A stretch of DNA of 64,000 bases from Gluconobacter frateurii (GTDB lineage Bacteria; Pseudomonadota; Alphaproteobacteria; Acetobacterales; Acetobacteraceae). Position 1 is the first letter of the stretch. Each line of letters begins with the position of its first letter. Under the pieces are notes generated by a model, which had not been told where the DNA came from, did no database searches, and saw nothing but the letters and a program-made list of their open reading frames with translations. The translations under genes were made by a program, and so were the position numbers. The DNA lies in assembly GCF_002723955.1 (NCBI RefSeq), contig NZ_BEWN01000001.1, positions 620,001 through 684,000 on the forward strand, read 5' to 3'. Positions 18,972-27,469 of the stretch are shown one piece after another.

Positions 18972-19853
18972 ATGATCGAATTGAGCCGCGGTAAGAGCCG
19001 CTTGACCATTCTTCCCGAAACGGGAGGCGCCGTTGGTGTCTGGCAACGGGACGGGAAAGACATTTTTCTGCCAGTACCGAACGAGGCTTTGGCTGCGCAG
19101 AAAGGGGAGGCCGTTGGAGCATATCCGCTGATTCCCTATTCCAACCGGATCGCGAACGGGCGTTTTTCATTCGACGGGCAGGATTACGATCTGGCTCCCA
19201 ACATGGGTGATCATCCTCACACAATTCACGGAAATGCGTGGGAACAGGAATGGACGGTCGCCCACCAGGGCGCAAGCCACGCTGTCCTGACACTGGATCA
19301 CGTTCCGCAGGACAATGACCGGCAATGGCCCTTCGCTTATCGCGCGGTTCTGTCCTATCTGCTGACTGACGATGTGCTCGATGTTCACATGGTCGTCGAA
19401 AACCGGGATACGGTGGAACAGCCTGTCGGGTTTGGCTTTCATCCATTTCTTGCAGCCGAAGGGCCAGCGACGCTTTCATTCGACGCAGAAAAAGTCTGGC
19501 TTACATCACCGGACGGGCTTCCTGTTGAAGCAGTCCCCTGCGAAGGCGAATGGTCTTTCCATACCCCCAAAGATGCTCATGCCCGGTTCATTGATAACTG
19601 CTTTGCAGGTTTCGAAGGAACGGTCGGGCTTAATCGCCCCGATGCAGGAGTGATGGTCACGGTAGAGGCTGACCCAATCTTCACCCATCTGGTCGTTTTT
19701 ACGTCGCCTGATGGGCCATTCGTTGCTGTAGAGCCAGTGACGAACATGACAGATGCCATTAATCGAGCTGATATTCCGGGCAGAGGACTGCATATCCTCA
19801 AGCCAAAAACGCGAATTGGTGGCCGGATGCGTTTCCGTGTCAGGGGTGTCTGA
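18972..19853 (+). CDS. Aldose 1-epimerase (mutarotase) family protein
   Basis: Cytoplasmic epimerase-type protein interconverting sugar anomers, 293 residues from ATG 18972 (TTG 18960 is possible in frame). The substrate region PYSNRIANGRF, the histidine motif HTIHGNAWE, GFGFHPFL and the putative catalytic base in VAVEPVTNM fit the galactose mutarotase fold. It overlaps greB by one base (TGATG). Confidence 0.85.
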   Translation: MIELSRGKSRLTILPETGGAVGVWQRDGKDIFLPVPNEALAAQKGEAVGAYPLIPYSNRIANGRFSFDGQDYDLAPNMGDHPHTIHGNAWEQEWTVAHQGASHAVLTLDHVPQDNDRQWPFAYRAVLSYLLTDDVLDVHMVVENRDTVEQPVGFGFHPFLAAEGPATLSFDAEKVWLTSPDGLPVEAVPCEGEWSFHTPKDAHARFIDNCFAGFEGTVGLNRPDAGVMVTVEADPIFTHLVVFTSPDGPFVAVEPVTNMTDAINRADIPGRGLHILKPKTRIGGRMRFRVRGV

Positions 19854-20353
19854 TGTCTGAAAAGACGCCGCTTTCGCATTACCTGTCACCCAAAGGCGCC
19901 GCTGTCATGCGGGCGGAACTCAAGGAACTGGCGCAGAAAGAGCGGCCCCGCATTGTTGAAATCGTATCCTGGGCTGCCGGGAACGGGGATCGTTCAGAGA
20001 ACGCGGACTATCAGTATGGCAAGCGTCGTCTGCGCGAGATTGACCGTCGTTTGCGCTTTCTGGGGAAGCGGCTGGAAAATGCCGTCATCGTCGATCCGGC
20101 AGCCCAGGCGACACGGGATCGCGTATTCTTCGGGGCGACTGTGACCTATGTTGATGAAGATGATGCTGAGCACACTGTCACGATTCTGGGTGTGGACGAA
20201 TCGGATCTGGTGCGGGGAGAAGTCAGCCTCATTTCCCCGATTGCTCGCGCCCTGATGCGTACGCGCGTTGGAGATGTGGCGAACTTGCAGACCCCCCGTG
20301 GACCCGTTGAAATCGAAATTCTGAAAATTACTTATCCTGATCCGCAGGGTTGA
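19853..20353 (+). CDS. greB: Transcription elongation factor GreB
   Basis: Rescues backtracked RNA polymerase by stimulating transcript cleavage. The 166-residue protein has the N-terminal coiled coil with the conserved GDRSENADYQYGKRRLREID tip and helix, closer to GreB than GreA, and a C-terminal FKBP-like domain with ISPIARALMRTRVGD. It is coupled to the mutarotase gene upstream by a one-base overlap and followed closely by a Nudix gene. Confidence 0.93.
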   Translation: MSEKTPLSHYLSPKGAAVMRAELKELAQKERPRIVEIVSWAAGNGDRSENADYQYGKRRLREIDRRLRFLGKRLENAVIVDPAAQATRDRVFFGATVTYVDEDDAEHTVTILGVDESDLVRGEVSLISPIARALMRTRVGDVANLQTPRGPVEIEILKITYPDPQG

Positions 20354-20364
20354 AGGGGGCGCTT

Positions 20365-20772
20365 GTGCAATCCGAACCACGTGTAGGGTGTGGCGCTGCC
20401 ATTCTTGTTGGTGGAAAGCTGCTGCTGATTCGTCGAAAGAGAGAACCAGAAGCCGGATGTTGGGGGTTGCCGGGCGGAAAGGTAGATCTGTTCGAACCCG
20501 TCGCCAGGGCTGTTGAGCGCGAGGTGGCGGAAGAACTTGGTGTCACGATCCACGCGGAAACAATGCTCTGTTTAGTAGAGCAATCAGATCAGGTGGCTGG
20601 AACGCACTGGATTGCGCCAGTCTATCTGGTCACGGAATTTACCGGGACGCCCGCTCTGATGGAGCCGGAAAAGCATAGCGATTTTGGCTGGTTCCCGCTG
20701 GCGGAACTGCCGTCTCCGCTGACCACCCCAACGCTTCAGGCCGTAGCCGTTCTGCAAAAGCGCGAACCCTGA
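20365..20772 (+). CDS. Nudix hydrolase
   Basis: 135-residue pyrophosphohydrolase with a canonical Nudix box GKVDLFEPVARAVEREVAEE followed by LGV, all signature glutamates present. I prefer GTG 20365 because AAGGGGG lies just upstream; TTG 20350 is in frame and would overlap the greB stop. It may sanitise an oxidised nucleotide or act on a nucleoside diphosphate compound; the substrate is not evident. Confidence 0.88.
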   Translation: MQSEPRVGCGAAILVGGKLLLIRRKREPEAGCWGLPGGKVDLFEPVARAVEREVAEELGVTIHAETMLCLVEQSDQVAGTHWIAPVYLVTEFTGTPALMEPEKHSDFGWFPLAELPSPLTTPTLQAVAVLQKREP

Positions 20773-20783
20773 CGACCCGCACG

Positions 20784-20812
20784 GGCACCGGCTTTGAAAA
20801 AGCCGTGGTGCC
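20784..20812 (+). terminator. Hairpin after the Nudix gene
   Basis: GGCACCGGCTTT and AAAGCC-GT-GGTGCC form a 12-pair stem with a two-base bulge and three-base loop. There is no U-tract. It probably ends or processes the mutarotase-greB-Nudix transcript ahead of gshB. Confidence 0.45.
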
Positions 20813-20857
20813 AGCTACAGATAATGTTTCAACATCCCTTCAACCGGAGTTTCCGAA

Positions 20858-21835
20858 ATGTCCCGCTCACTCCGGGTTGCCGTACAGATGGACCCTCTCG
20901 AACAGGTCAACATCGATGGCGACTCCACTTTTGCCCTCATGCTTGAAGCGCAGGCGCGTGGACACGAGCTCTGGGTTTATCCTGTTTCCACCCTGAGCCT
21001 GACAGAAGGGCAGGGCAAAGGCGGCCGCCTTCAGGCCCGCGCCCGCCGTGTCGAAGTCCGCCGTGTTCGTGGCGATCATGCGACGTTTGGGGAAGAAGAA
21101 ATTCTTCCGCTGGGCGAGACGGATGTCATCCTGATGCGTCAGGACCCTCCGTTCGATATGGGTTACATCACCGCGACGCACATGCTTGAGCATGTTCATG
21201 GGGTCGGTGAGGGGCTGTCTCTGGTGGTGAATGATCCTGTAGCTGTCCGCAATGCGCCGGAAAAGCTGCTGGTCACGCATTTTCCGCATCTGATGCCCCC
21301 GACGCTCGTGGCGTGGGACCCACGGGACATTCTGGCCTTCCGCGAGAAGCATCAGGACATCATCGTCAAGCCGCTTTATGGCAATGGTGGCGCAGGGATT
21401 TTCCGCATCAAGCCGGATGATGAGAACCTCAAGGCTCTGCTGGAAATGCACTTTGCACGCACCAACGAGCCTCTGATGATCCAGCGCTATGAACCGGCAG
21501 TCCGTAAAGGCGACAAGCGTATTATCCTCGTGGATGGGCAGCCGATCGGAGCGATCAACCGCGTTCCGGCAACGGGTGAGGCGCGTTCGAACATGCATGT
21601 CGGTGGGCGTGCCGAGCGCGTCGATCTGACGGAGCGTGACAAGGAAATCTGTGAGTCGATCGGTCCATATCTGCGCGACCACGGGCTGATTTTTACCGGG
21701 ATCGACGTCATCGGAGACTGGCTGACAGAAATCAATGTCACGTCTCCAACCGGGCTTCAGGAATTGGATCGCTTCGAAGGTATCAATAGCGCTGGTCTGA
21801 TCTGGGACGCCATTGAGCGGCGTTACCCCTCCTGA
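20858..21835 (+). CDS. gshB: Glutathione synthase
   Basis: Joins gamma-glutamylcysteine and glycine with ATP, the last step of glutathione synthesis. The 325-residue ATP-grasp protein starts near MDPLEQVNIDGDSTFALM, typical of GshB. It has the ATP-binding loop KPLYGNGGAGIF, the EINVTSPTG metal-binding segment and the C-terminal INSAGLIWD. It stands alone between two hairpins. Glutathione reductase and peroxidase genes also lie in this window. Confidence 0.96.
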   Translation: MSRSLRVAVQMDPLEQVNIDGDSTFALMLEAQARGHELWVYPVSTLSLTEGQGKGGRLQARARRVEVRRVRGDHATFGEEEILPLGETDVILMRQDPPFDMGYITATHMLEHVHGVGEGLSLVVNDPVAVRNAPEKLLVTHFPHLMPPTLVAWDPRDILAFREKHQDIIVKPLYGNGGAGIFRIKPDDENLKALLEMHFARTNEPLMIQRYEPAVRKGDKRIILVDGQPIGAINRVPATGEARSNMHVGGRAERVDLTERDKEICESIGPYLRDHGLIFTGIDVIGDWLTEINVTSPTGLQELDRFEGINSAGLIWDAIERRYPS

Positions 21836-21860
21836 TCATGGCAGGCAGGCGGTTGAGTGA

Positions 21861-21892
21861 ATAAAAACTGGCCCCTGCCACGGTTCTTTTTA
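21861..21892. terminator. Weak terminator between gshB and a converging small gene
   Basis: AAAAACTGGC, CCCT, GCCACGGTTCTTTTT: a short GC core with a bulge, flanked by A- and T-runs, so it could work on either strand. The stem is weak. It overlaps the stop of the minus-strand small membrane gene. Confidence 0.4.
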
Positions 21893-22060
21893 TCTAGGTG
21901 ATTCAGGATATTTGATTGGTTCAGGTGGCTCCTGGGCCTCCGGTGGTTTGTCTTTTCCATAGCGGTTTTCAAACCAAGCCTTGATATCGTTACGAAAATA
22001 AAGGCCATAGAGCGCTACCCAGATAGCAATACAGAGCAGGATAAGAAGAAAATTCAGCAT
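21890..22060 (-). CDS. Small single-pass membrane protein, unknown function
   Basis: 56 residues from ATG 22060, with AGGA nine bases upstream. A single transmembrane helix lies near the N-terminus (LNFLLILLCIAIWVALYGLY), followed by a charged, proline-rich tail with KPPEAQEPPEPIKYP. The longer frame up to 22255 does not look like protein-coding sequence. Not recognised. It diverges from pmtA. Confidence 0.55.
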   Translation of the reverse strand: MLNFLLILLCIAIWVALYGLYFRNDIKAWFENRYGKDKPPEAQEPPEPIKYPESPR

Positions 22061-22224
22061 CTGTTGTGTCCTGAATAGTGAAAATACGGGGGACTCAGTC
22101 ATCATCCGCAACCCGTGTCTTGCCAGATGCATATCTGGAAGGGCAAGAAGGAGCCAACTGAACCACGTTTCCGGACATGCTCTCCAGTTTTGAAGGAGAG
22201 CGGACACAGAAGGTCGCATAGAAT

Positions 22225-22905
22225 ATGTCTTCAACCCTCTCCCCGCGTTCTGCACTGGATGCGGAGGCCGTCAAAGCGGCCTATCGTCGATGGGCCCGCG
22301 TTTACGATACTGTTTTTGGTGGTATCTCTGGCTATGGACGGAAGAGGGCTGTTGAAGCGGTAAATGCTCTTCCTGGCGAGCGTGTACTTGAAGTCGGTGT
22401 TGGAACGGGACTCGCCCTGCCATCCTATAATCCGGATAAACGGATTACGGGCATCGACCTGTCAGAAGACATGCTGGATCGCGCACGCCAGCGTGTTCTT
22501 CAGGACCGTCTCACGAATGTAGACGACCTTCTCGAAATGGATGCAGAAGCAACCACTTTCGAAGACGACAGCTTCGATATCGCCGTCGCCATGTTTGTTG
22601 CGTCCGTGGTTCCACACCCCGACCGCCTGCTTGCTGAACTCAAGCGCGTTGTTCGTCCGGGCGGACACATCCTGTTCGTAAACCACTTTCTTGCAACGGG
22701 CGGTCTGCGCCTGACGGTCGAACGCGGTATGGCCCGGGCATCCCGTTCCCTGGGCTGGCACCCGGACTTCGCAATCGAGTCCCTCCTGCCACCAGAAGAT
22801 CTGAAACGCGCAACTCTGACGCCTGTTCCGCCTGCAGGGTTGTTTACACTCGTGACATTGCCGCAATGCGAGAGTAAAAGCGACGCCGCAGCCCTGGTCG
22901 CCTGA
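22225..22905 (+). CDS. pmtA: SAM-dependent methyltransferase, phospholipid N-methyltransferase type
   Basis: 226-residue class I methyltransferase. The AdoMet motif LEVGVGTG is near residue 55, followed by GIDLSEDML and the motif region VRPGGHILFVNH. The N-terminal stretch AYRRWARVYDTVFGG is typical of the Rhodobacter-type phosphatidylethanolamine N-methyltransferase PmtA, which makes phosphatidylcholine, a known major lipid of acetic acid bacteria. A UbiE-like role is less likely because the spacing and tail differ. Confidence 0.8.
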   Translation: MSSTLSPRSALDAEAVKAAYRRWARVYDTVFGGISGYGRKRAVEAVNALPGERVLEVGVGTGLALPSYNPDKRITGIDLSEDMLDRARQRVLQDRLTNVDDLLEMDAEATTFEDDSFDIAVAMFVASVVPHPDRLLAELKRVVRPGGHILFVNHFLATGGLRLTVERGMARASRSLGWHPDFAIESLLPPEDLKRATLTPVPPAGLFTLVTLPQCESKSDAAALVA

Positions 22906-22989
22906 TCGGCGTATGGCTCCGGTACTGGCCGGCGCCGAGTATTCCGACGCTCGCTGCGGTATTCCTTGGCAGGGACCGACTACGCGATC

Positions 22990-24165
22990 ATGACTTATCA
23001 GGCCTTCGACTCTACTCCCGCTCTTTCCAACAGACGGATCGGGACATCCTTCATTCTGCTGGCACTGTTTGCCGGCCTCCTGGGTGGGTCGTTGGCTTTG
23101 CCGTTTCTTCAGACACATCCGACCGCGGGACTCGCGTTCTGCCACGGTATTCTGATGGCATTTTTCGTCATCTGTCCCGCTGCGCTTGGCGGGTTTGGCC
23201 AGTGGCTGCTTCCCGCTGAACTGGGGGCGGACAGAACAACGCTTCCTGCTTTCAGTCTGGCGGGTTTCTGCTTCCTGTCTTCTGGTGTTGTCCTGCTTCC
23301 GGTGCAGCCTATCATTGCTCTTGCGCTCTGGGCCGTTGGTGTTCTGGCGCTCGCAATTGATATCATTACGACCTTTCTGGAAGGCCGGACCCAGCGCTTC
23401 CGCACCCTGTCTCCGTTGGCCTGGTCCATGCTTGCCACGGCTTCGGGCGTGACGATTGTTGCGCCAGCGCTCGCTGCGGTCGTTACCCAGATGATGGTTA
23501 ACGGAGCACCTGCCAGCGCGGCGCAAGGCCTGATAGGGATGCTCCATCTTCCTGAGACGGCATTGATGCTGACGCCTGCGCTGGGGCTGGTCTGTCATCT
23601 TCTGATGCCTCGCCAAGGTGCGAAAAGCCTGTCTGGTCGGGTTGCACCTTATGCCTTTGGCTGCATGGCGGTGCTGGGGCCACTTTGCTGGATGGATGGC
23701 CTGTTTGGCGGAATGCCAACCGTTGTTCAGAACAGTCTTGTCTCTCTGACGCAGCTTGTTCCGTCGCTTGTGCTTGTTGCTGCGCTGTGCGGGGATGTCT
23801 GGAAGCAGCGGCGCGCTCTCGACGGCACCACGCTCTGGGCCCTGGGAAGCATCGTTCTTTTTTCTGCAGGCTGGGTTGCTGAGTTTATGCCTGGACATGC
23901 CACCGATCATACGGCTGCTGCATTTGGTGGTGTGATGGCTCTCTGTGGCGGGTTCTATGCCTGGGTGATACGCCTTCTGCCAGACCACATTCCTGCGCCT
24001 CTGAGCAGGATGCATGCAGTCCTGACATTTGTTGGTGCCCTCTGCTCCCTGACGCCGGCTCTCATGCCGGTTGGAGAAGGGCTGATGGGGCTTAGCCTGC
24101 TGACATTTGGTCTTTTAGGCCTTTTCCTGATCAGGGAGACCGGGCGTGCCCGGGCCAGAGCATGA
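22990..24165 (+). CDS. COX1-like pseudo-oxidase lacking the binuclear centre
   Basis: 391-residue polytopic membrane protein homologous to cytochrome c oxidase subunit I but shortened (functional CtaD is over 500 residues). The match is clear in CHGILMAFFVICPAALGGFG (helix II), SPLAWSMLAT, LPETALMLTPALGLVCH and FGGVMALCGGFYAW. By manual alignment the low-spin heme ligands survive as H52 and H307. The CuB ligands are replaced (GHPEVY becomes LHLPETA; the HH pair becomes D236-G237), and the high-spin heme ligand becomes T305. It therefore cannot reduce oxygen by the normal mechanism. The frame is intact and overlaps ctaB by ATGA. ATG 22990 is chosen; TTG 22966 is possible. Confidence 0.78.
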   Translation: MTYQAFDSTPALSNRRIGTSFILLALFAGLLGGSLALPFLQTHPTAGLAFCHGILMAFFVICPAALGGFGQWLLPAELGADRTTLPAFSLAGFCFLSSGVVLLPVQPIIALALWAVGVLALAIDIITTFLEGRTQRFRTLSPLAWSMLATASGVTIVAPALAAVVTQMMVNGAPASAAQGLIGMLHLPETALMLTPALGLVCHLLMPRQGAKSLSGRVAPYAFGCMAVLGPLCWMDGLFGGMPTVVQNSLVSLTQLVPSLVLVAALCGDVWKQRRALDGTTLWALGSIVLFSAGWVAEFMPGHATDHTAAAFGGVMALCGGFYAWVIRLLPDHIPAPLSRMHAVLTFVGALCSLTPALMPVGEGLMGLSLLTFGLLGLFLIRETGRARARA

Positions 24166-25109
24166 GCGAGACAACTCCTCTAGCCCCGTCGGGGCTTTTT
24201 TCCGTTCTGGGCGCTGACGGCGACTCTTCCCTCAAGGACTGGCTCGCTCTGCTGAAGCCCCGCGTCATTTCTCTGGTGGTCTTTACGGGCGCGGCTGGCA
24301 TGGCCGTTGCACCGCGCTGGCCTTCCATCCCCATCGGGATCATTACCATCCTGTGCATCTGTATCGGGGCAGGTGCCGCTGGTGCGATCAACATGTGGTA
24401 TGATCGAGATATTGATGCCATCATGAAGCGGACGAATGTTCGTCCTATTCCGGATGGGCGGATGCCCGCTGATAGCGCATTGATCTATGGCGTGGCCTTG
24501 TCAGTGCTATCGGTGCTGGTGCTTTGGCTCGCAACGAACGCTCTCGCCGCGGGTATTCTGGCGTTCTCGATCTTTTTCTACAGCGTCATCTACACGATGT
24601 GGCTCAAGCGAAGCACGCCTCAGAATATTGTTATTGGTGGTGCTGCTGGCGCATTCCCGCCAATGATTGGCTGGGCCGCGACGATGAATTCCATGGCTGT
24701 TCTGCCTGTTGCGATGTTCGCTATCGTGTTTCTCTGGACGCCCCCGCATTTCTGGTCCCTGTCGCTGTATGCCTGCAAAGACTACGACAAGGCCGGTATT
24801 CCCATGCTGCCAGTCGTCAAGGGTGCACGGCATACGCGCTGGCAGATCCTGCTCTACACGTTCATTCTGACGGCTGTGTCGCTGGTTCCGTCTTTCGTGC
24901 ATGAGTGTGGGCTGTTCTACACCATCACGACCAGCCTGCTCGATCTTGGGTTTATTCTTTGCGCGGTCCGTGTGCTGATGGATCAGCAGGACGCTCAGGG
25001 CGTTAGTCTGACGAAAGACAAGCCAGCACGCTTCGCGTTTCGTTATTCGCTGGCGTATCTGTTTTTTCTGTTCTGTGGATTGTTGGTGGATCGGGTACTG
25101 CTGTCATGA
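24162..25109 (+). CDS. ctaB: Protoheme IX farnesyltransferase (heme O synthase)
   Basis: Membrane UbiA-family prenyltransferase that converts heme B to heme O, 315 residues. The prenyl-diphosphate motif is seen as NMWYDRDIDAIMKRT, with KPRVISLVVFTG at the first helix and the second aspartate motif in ACKDYDKAGIPML. About eight to nine helices. In organisms that have a bo3 ubiquinol oxidase this enzyme stays essential even when aa3 oxidase is lost, which fits its conservation beside a degenerate COX1 gene. Start and stop overlap both neighbours by four bases. Confidence 0.96.
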   Translation: MSETTPLAPSGLFSVLGADGDSSLKDWLALLKPRVISLVVFTGAAGMAVAPRWPSIPIGIITILCICIGAGAAGAINMWYDRDIDAIMKRTNVRPIPDGRMPADSALIYGVALSVLSVLVLWLATNALAAGILAFSIFFYSVIYTMWLKRSTPQNIVIGGAAGAFPPMIGWAATMNSMAVLPVAMFAIVFLWTPPHFWSLSLYACKDYDKAGIPMLPVVKGARHTRWQILLYTFILTAVSLVPSFVHECGLFYTITTSLLDLGFILCAVRVLMDQQDAQGVSLTKDKPARFAFRYSLAYLFFLFCGLLVDRVLLS

Positions 25110-25222
25110 AAACAACAACTGATCTCACCGTAAAGCGGCGTCAAAGCCGGATCGTGGGCATTGCAGGAGGGGTGATCACCCTCGCTGCAATCTTCTATGT
25201 GATTACTCTGATCCGCTTCTGA
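25106..25222 (+). CDS. CoxF-like 38-residue cytochrome oxidase-associated peptide
   Basis: Short gene starting with ATGA overlapping the ctaB stop. The product has a basic N-terminus (TVKRRQSR) and one membrane helix (IVGIAGGVITLAAIFYVITL). Length, basic patch, helix and position directly after ctaB match the small CoxF-type protein found in alphaproteobacterial cox operons. No ctaG or ctaE follows; the next gene converges eight bases later. It therefore marks the truncated end of a former cox operon. Confidence 0.65.
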   Translation: MKTTTDLTVKRRQSRIVGIAGGVITLAAIFYVITLIRF

Positions 25223-25226
25223 AAAT

Positions 25227-25256
25227 CTCTCAGCCAGCCTGCTGGATGGCTGAGAG
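25227..25256 (-). terminator. Terminator-like hairpin at the end of the Tim44-like gene
   Basis: CTCTCAGCC and GGCTGAGAG form a perfect 9-bp stem with a 12-base loop. On the minus strand it is followed by ATTTTC. It overlaps the last codons of the minus-strand gene and could also stop the converging ctaB transcript. Confidence 0.5.
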
Positions 25257-26135
25257 GATCCAGTTGCCGCGCCCATCGGCACGCACGAATGTCCAGAGCT
25301 CAGTGACCGTAACGGGTTCCGTTGAACTGCCATCAATGACATTGCCAAACGAGTCTGTGGTCACGTCGGTCATGGAATACTGCATGGCGACGGTGGCATA
25401 AGTCAGGTTACGTTCCCGCCAGGCTTCCGAAAGGTCGCCGCGCAGGAAACGGACGTTGGAGACGATGTTCCGTGCGCCACGGCTCGCCAGATCTGACAGT
25501 TGCTCGTTAAAATAACCCGCCATTTCCGGCGTTGTCATGGACGACAGTGCACGCATGTTCTGCGCGCTCCAGGCAGACTGGATATCGAGCAGAAGACGCT
25601 GGAAACTGGTGTAATCGTCGTTGCTCAGGGTCACCGGAGTATTGCCACTAGCTGCACTAAACGGCGCGGCAGCAGGTGAGCCTGACGTACCCTGACGACG
25701 GTTGAACAACCGGATAACGAACATGATCAGCGCGCCAATCACGAAGACCTGGAACAGGAAGCCCAGAATTGATGTGCCACCGGTCATGCCGCCAAAGAAG
25801 CCGTGTCCGCTCAAAATTCCAAACAGGCCAGCGCCGAGTAGGCCGCCTGCAAATCCTGTCATGAACGGGTGGCGGTTCGGGAAGGACGGACGGTACCCCG
25901 GCGTCATGGGCGCCATCGGGCGAGGGGCAGCGGATTGGGCGCCATAGTTGGACTGCGGCGTCATGGTCCGGTCCATCGGGCGTGTCCAACTCGGCGTAAT
26001 GGAGGTCCGTGGAGGCGCGCTCCAGGTGCGGGAGCCACGGCTTCCCATGGACGATCCTCCACCCGGACGGGCATCAGCGGAACCCAGCACGCAGAGAAGC
26101 GCACAGGCGATAGAGAAAAGACGAAAATTACGCAT
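25230..26135 (-). CDS. Tim44-like domain membrane protein
   Basis: 301 residues. An N-terminal signal-like segment (FRLFSIACALLCVLGSADA) is followed by a Ser/Pro/Arg-rich region, a glycine-rich hydrophobic part (GFAGGLLGAGLFG), a membrane helix (LFQVFVIGALIMFVIRLF) and a C-terminal Tim44-like domain ending in WTFVRADGRGNWILSAIQQ. The ATG overlaps the pmbA stop by one base. Bacterial proteins of this type are inner-membrane proteins of uncertain function. A second Tim44-like gene is at 48836. Confidence 0.8.
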   Translation of the reverse strand: MRNFRLFSIACALLCVLGSADARPGGGSSMGSRGSRTWSAPPRTSITPSWTRPMDRTMTPQSNYGAQSAAPRPMAPMTPGYRPSFPNRHPFMTGFAGGLLGAGLFGILSGHGFFGGMTGGTSILGFLFQVFVIGALIMFVIRLFNRRQGTSGSPAAAPFSAASGNTPVTLSNDDYTSFQRLLLDIQSAWSAQNMRALSSMTTPEMAGYFNEQLSDLASRGARNIVSNVRFLRGDLSEAWRERNLTYATVAMQYSMTDVTTDSFGNVIDGSSTEPVTVTELWTFVRADGRGNWILSAIQQAG

Positions 26136-27469
26136 CAAAGTCCTGCAATACTCATGCCGTCAATCCGGATGCTTGGCGCATTCACGCTGCTCCGGAAGGA
26201 AAGATCACTGGCTGGTACCATCCGGATGAACATGTCCCGAAGGTTTCCGGCAATAGTCAGTTCCGCAACAGGCTCGGCAATCTCGCCGTTGCGGATCATG
26301 AAGCCGGAAGCTCCGCGACTGTAATCTCCCGTCAACATGTTGACGGACGATCCCATCAGTTCCGTAACCAAAATCCCTTCCTTTATATCGGAACGCAATT
26401 CGACTGCGGAAAGATCACCAGGTGCCAGATGAAGATTTGTCACACTTGGGCTTGGTGGTCCGGAAACGCCACGGCTGGCCCGTCCATTGGAACGCAAGCC
26501 CAGTTGGCGGGCGCTCCGTGAATCCAGCAGCCAGGTTTGAAGAACGCCGTCTGTCACGAGGTCCAGCGCTTCAGCCGCACAGCCTTCACCATCGAACGGG
26601 CGCGAAGCAAGGCCGCGGACAAGACGCGGATTGTCCCTGACTGTCAGGCCCGCGTTAAGAATCCGCGTACCCATAGCCTCTTTCAGGAAGGACGTACCGC
26701 GCGCAATCGATGCACCGTTGATCGCGCTGACCAGATGCCCGACCAGACTGGATGAAACGCGGGGATCATAGATGACGTCGTAAGTGCCCGTCCTGGGGCG
26801 GCCTGGATTGATGCGGGCAACAGCGCGTTCACCAGCCAGTCGGCCAATCGTTTCAGGCGCGTCCAGATCTTCCAGATGGACAGTGCTGTGATACGCGTAA
26901 TCGCGCTGCATGGACGCAGCTTCACCTGCAAGAACGCTGGCACTGATGGAATGTCCGGTACGGCTATAGCTGCCCATGAAGCCAGCGGACGTGCCCAAAG
27001 CGATCACAGTGCGCCCGTGCCCAACTGATGCGCCGTTAGTGTTGGTCACACCTGACACGGCCAGAGCGGCCTCCTCGGCCTCCCGGGCACGACTGAGCAA
27101 GATGTCCATATCCGGTGATGCCGTATCGGCAAGATCCAGACCCGCAGCATCGAAATGGCCGATCATGGCGTCGGGTGCCAAACCCCCGAAGCGGTCTTCC
27201 GGCACCACAAGCGCCATGGCACAGGCTTGCTCTGCCAGACGGTCAAACTCCGCATCGTCCAGCACGCTGGTGGAAACGGAGGCTGCTTTCTGGCCGCGGA
27301 AAACGCGCAGGCCGAGGGCTACGCTTTCGGAGCGCTCAATGCCTTCAGGAACGCCTTTCCGCACCATGGCAGATTCGGATTCGTTCCGGATGAAAATGGC
27401 GTCGGCATGATCGGCGCCGTGACGTTTTGCCGCAGCAAGAAGGGCTTCAACGTGACGGGTTGTACTCAT
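26135..27469 (-). CDS. pmbA: TldD/PmbA family metalloprotease component (TldE)
   Basis: 444-residue PmbA/TldE subunit, which with TldD forms a cytoplasmic protease that matures or degrades peptides. Typical features are IFIRNESESAMVRKG near the N-terminus, GTYDVIYDPRVSSSLVGH in the middle, and NGRASRGVSGPPSPSVTN with MTGDYSRGASGFMIRNGE-like sequence toward the end. TldE lacks the zinc HExxxH motif of TldD, and none is seen. No tldD is in this window. It overlaps the M16 peptidase stop by ATGA. Confidence 0.9.
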   Translation of the reverse strand: MSTTRHVEALLAAAKRHGADHADAIFIRNESESAMVRKGVPEGIERSESVALGLRVFRGQKAASVSTSVLDDAEFDRLAEQACAMALVVPEDRFGGLAPDAMIGHFDAAGLDLADTASPDMDILLSRAREAEEAALAVSGVTNTNGASVGHGRTVIALGTSAGFMGSYSRTGHSISASVLAGEAASMQRDYAYHSTVHLEDLDAPETIGRLAGERAVARINPGRPRTGTYDVIYDPRVSSSLVGHLVSAINGASIARGTSFLKEAMGTRILNAGLTVRDNPRLVRGLASRPFDGEGCAAEALDLVTDGVLQTWLLDSRSARQLGLRSNGRASRGVSGPPSPSVTNLHLAPGDLSAVELRSDIKEGILVTELMGSSVNMLTGDYSRGASGFMIRNGEIAEPVAELTIAGNLRDMFIRMVPASDLSFRSSVNAPSIRIDGMSIAGL

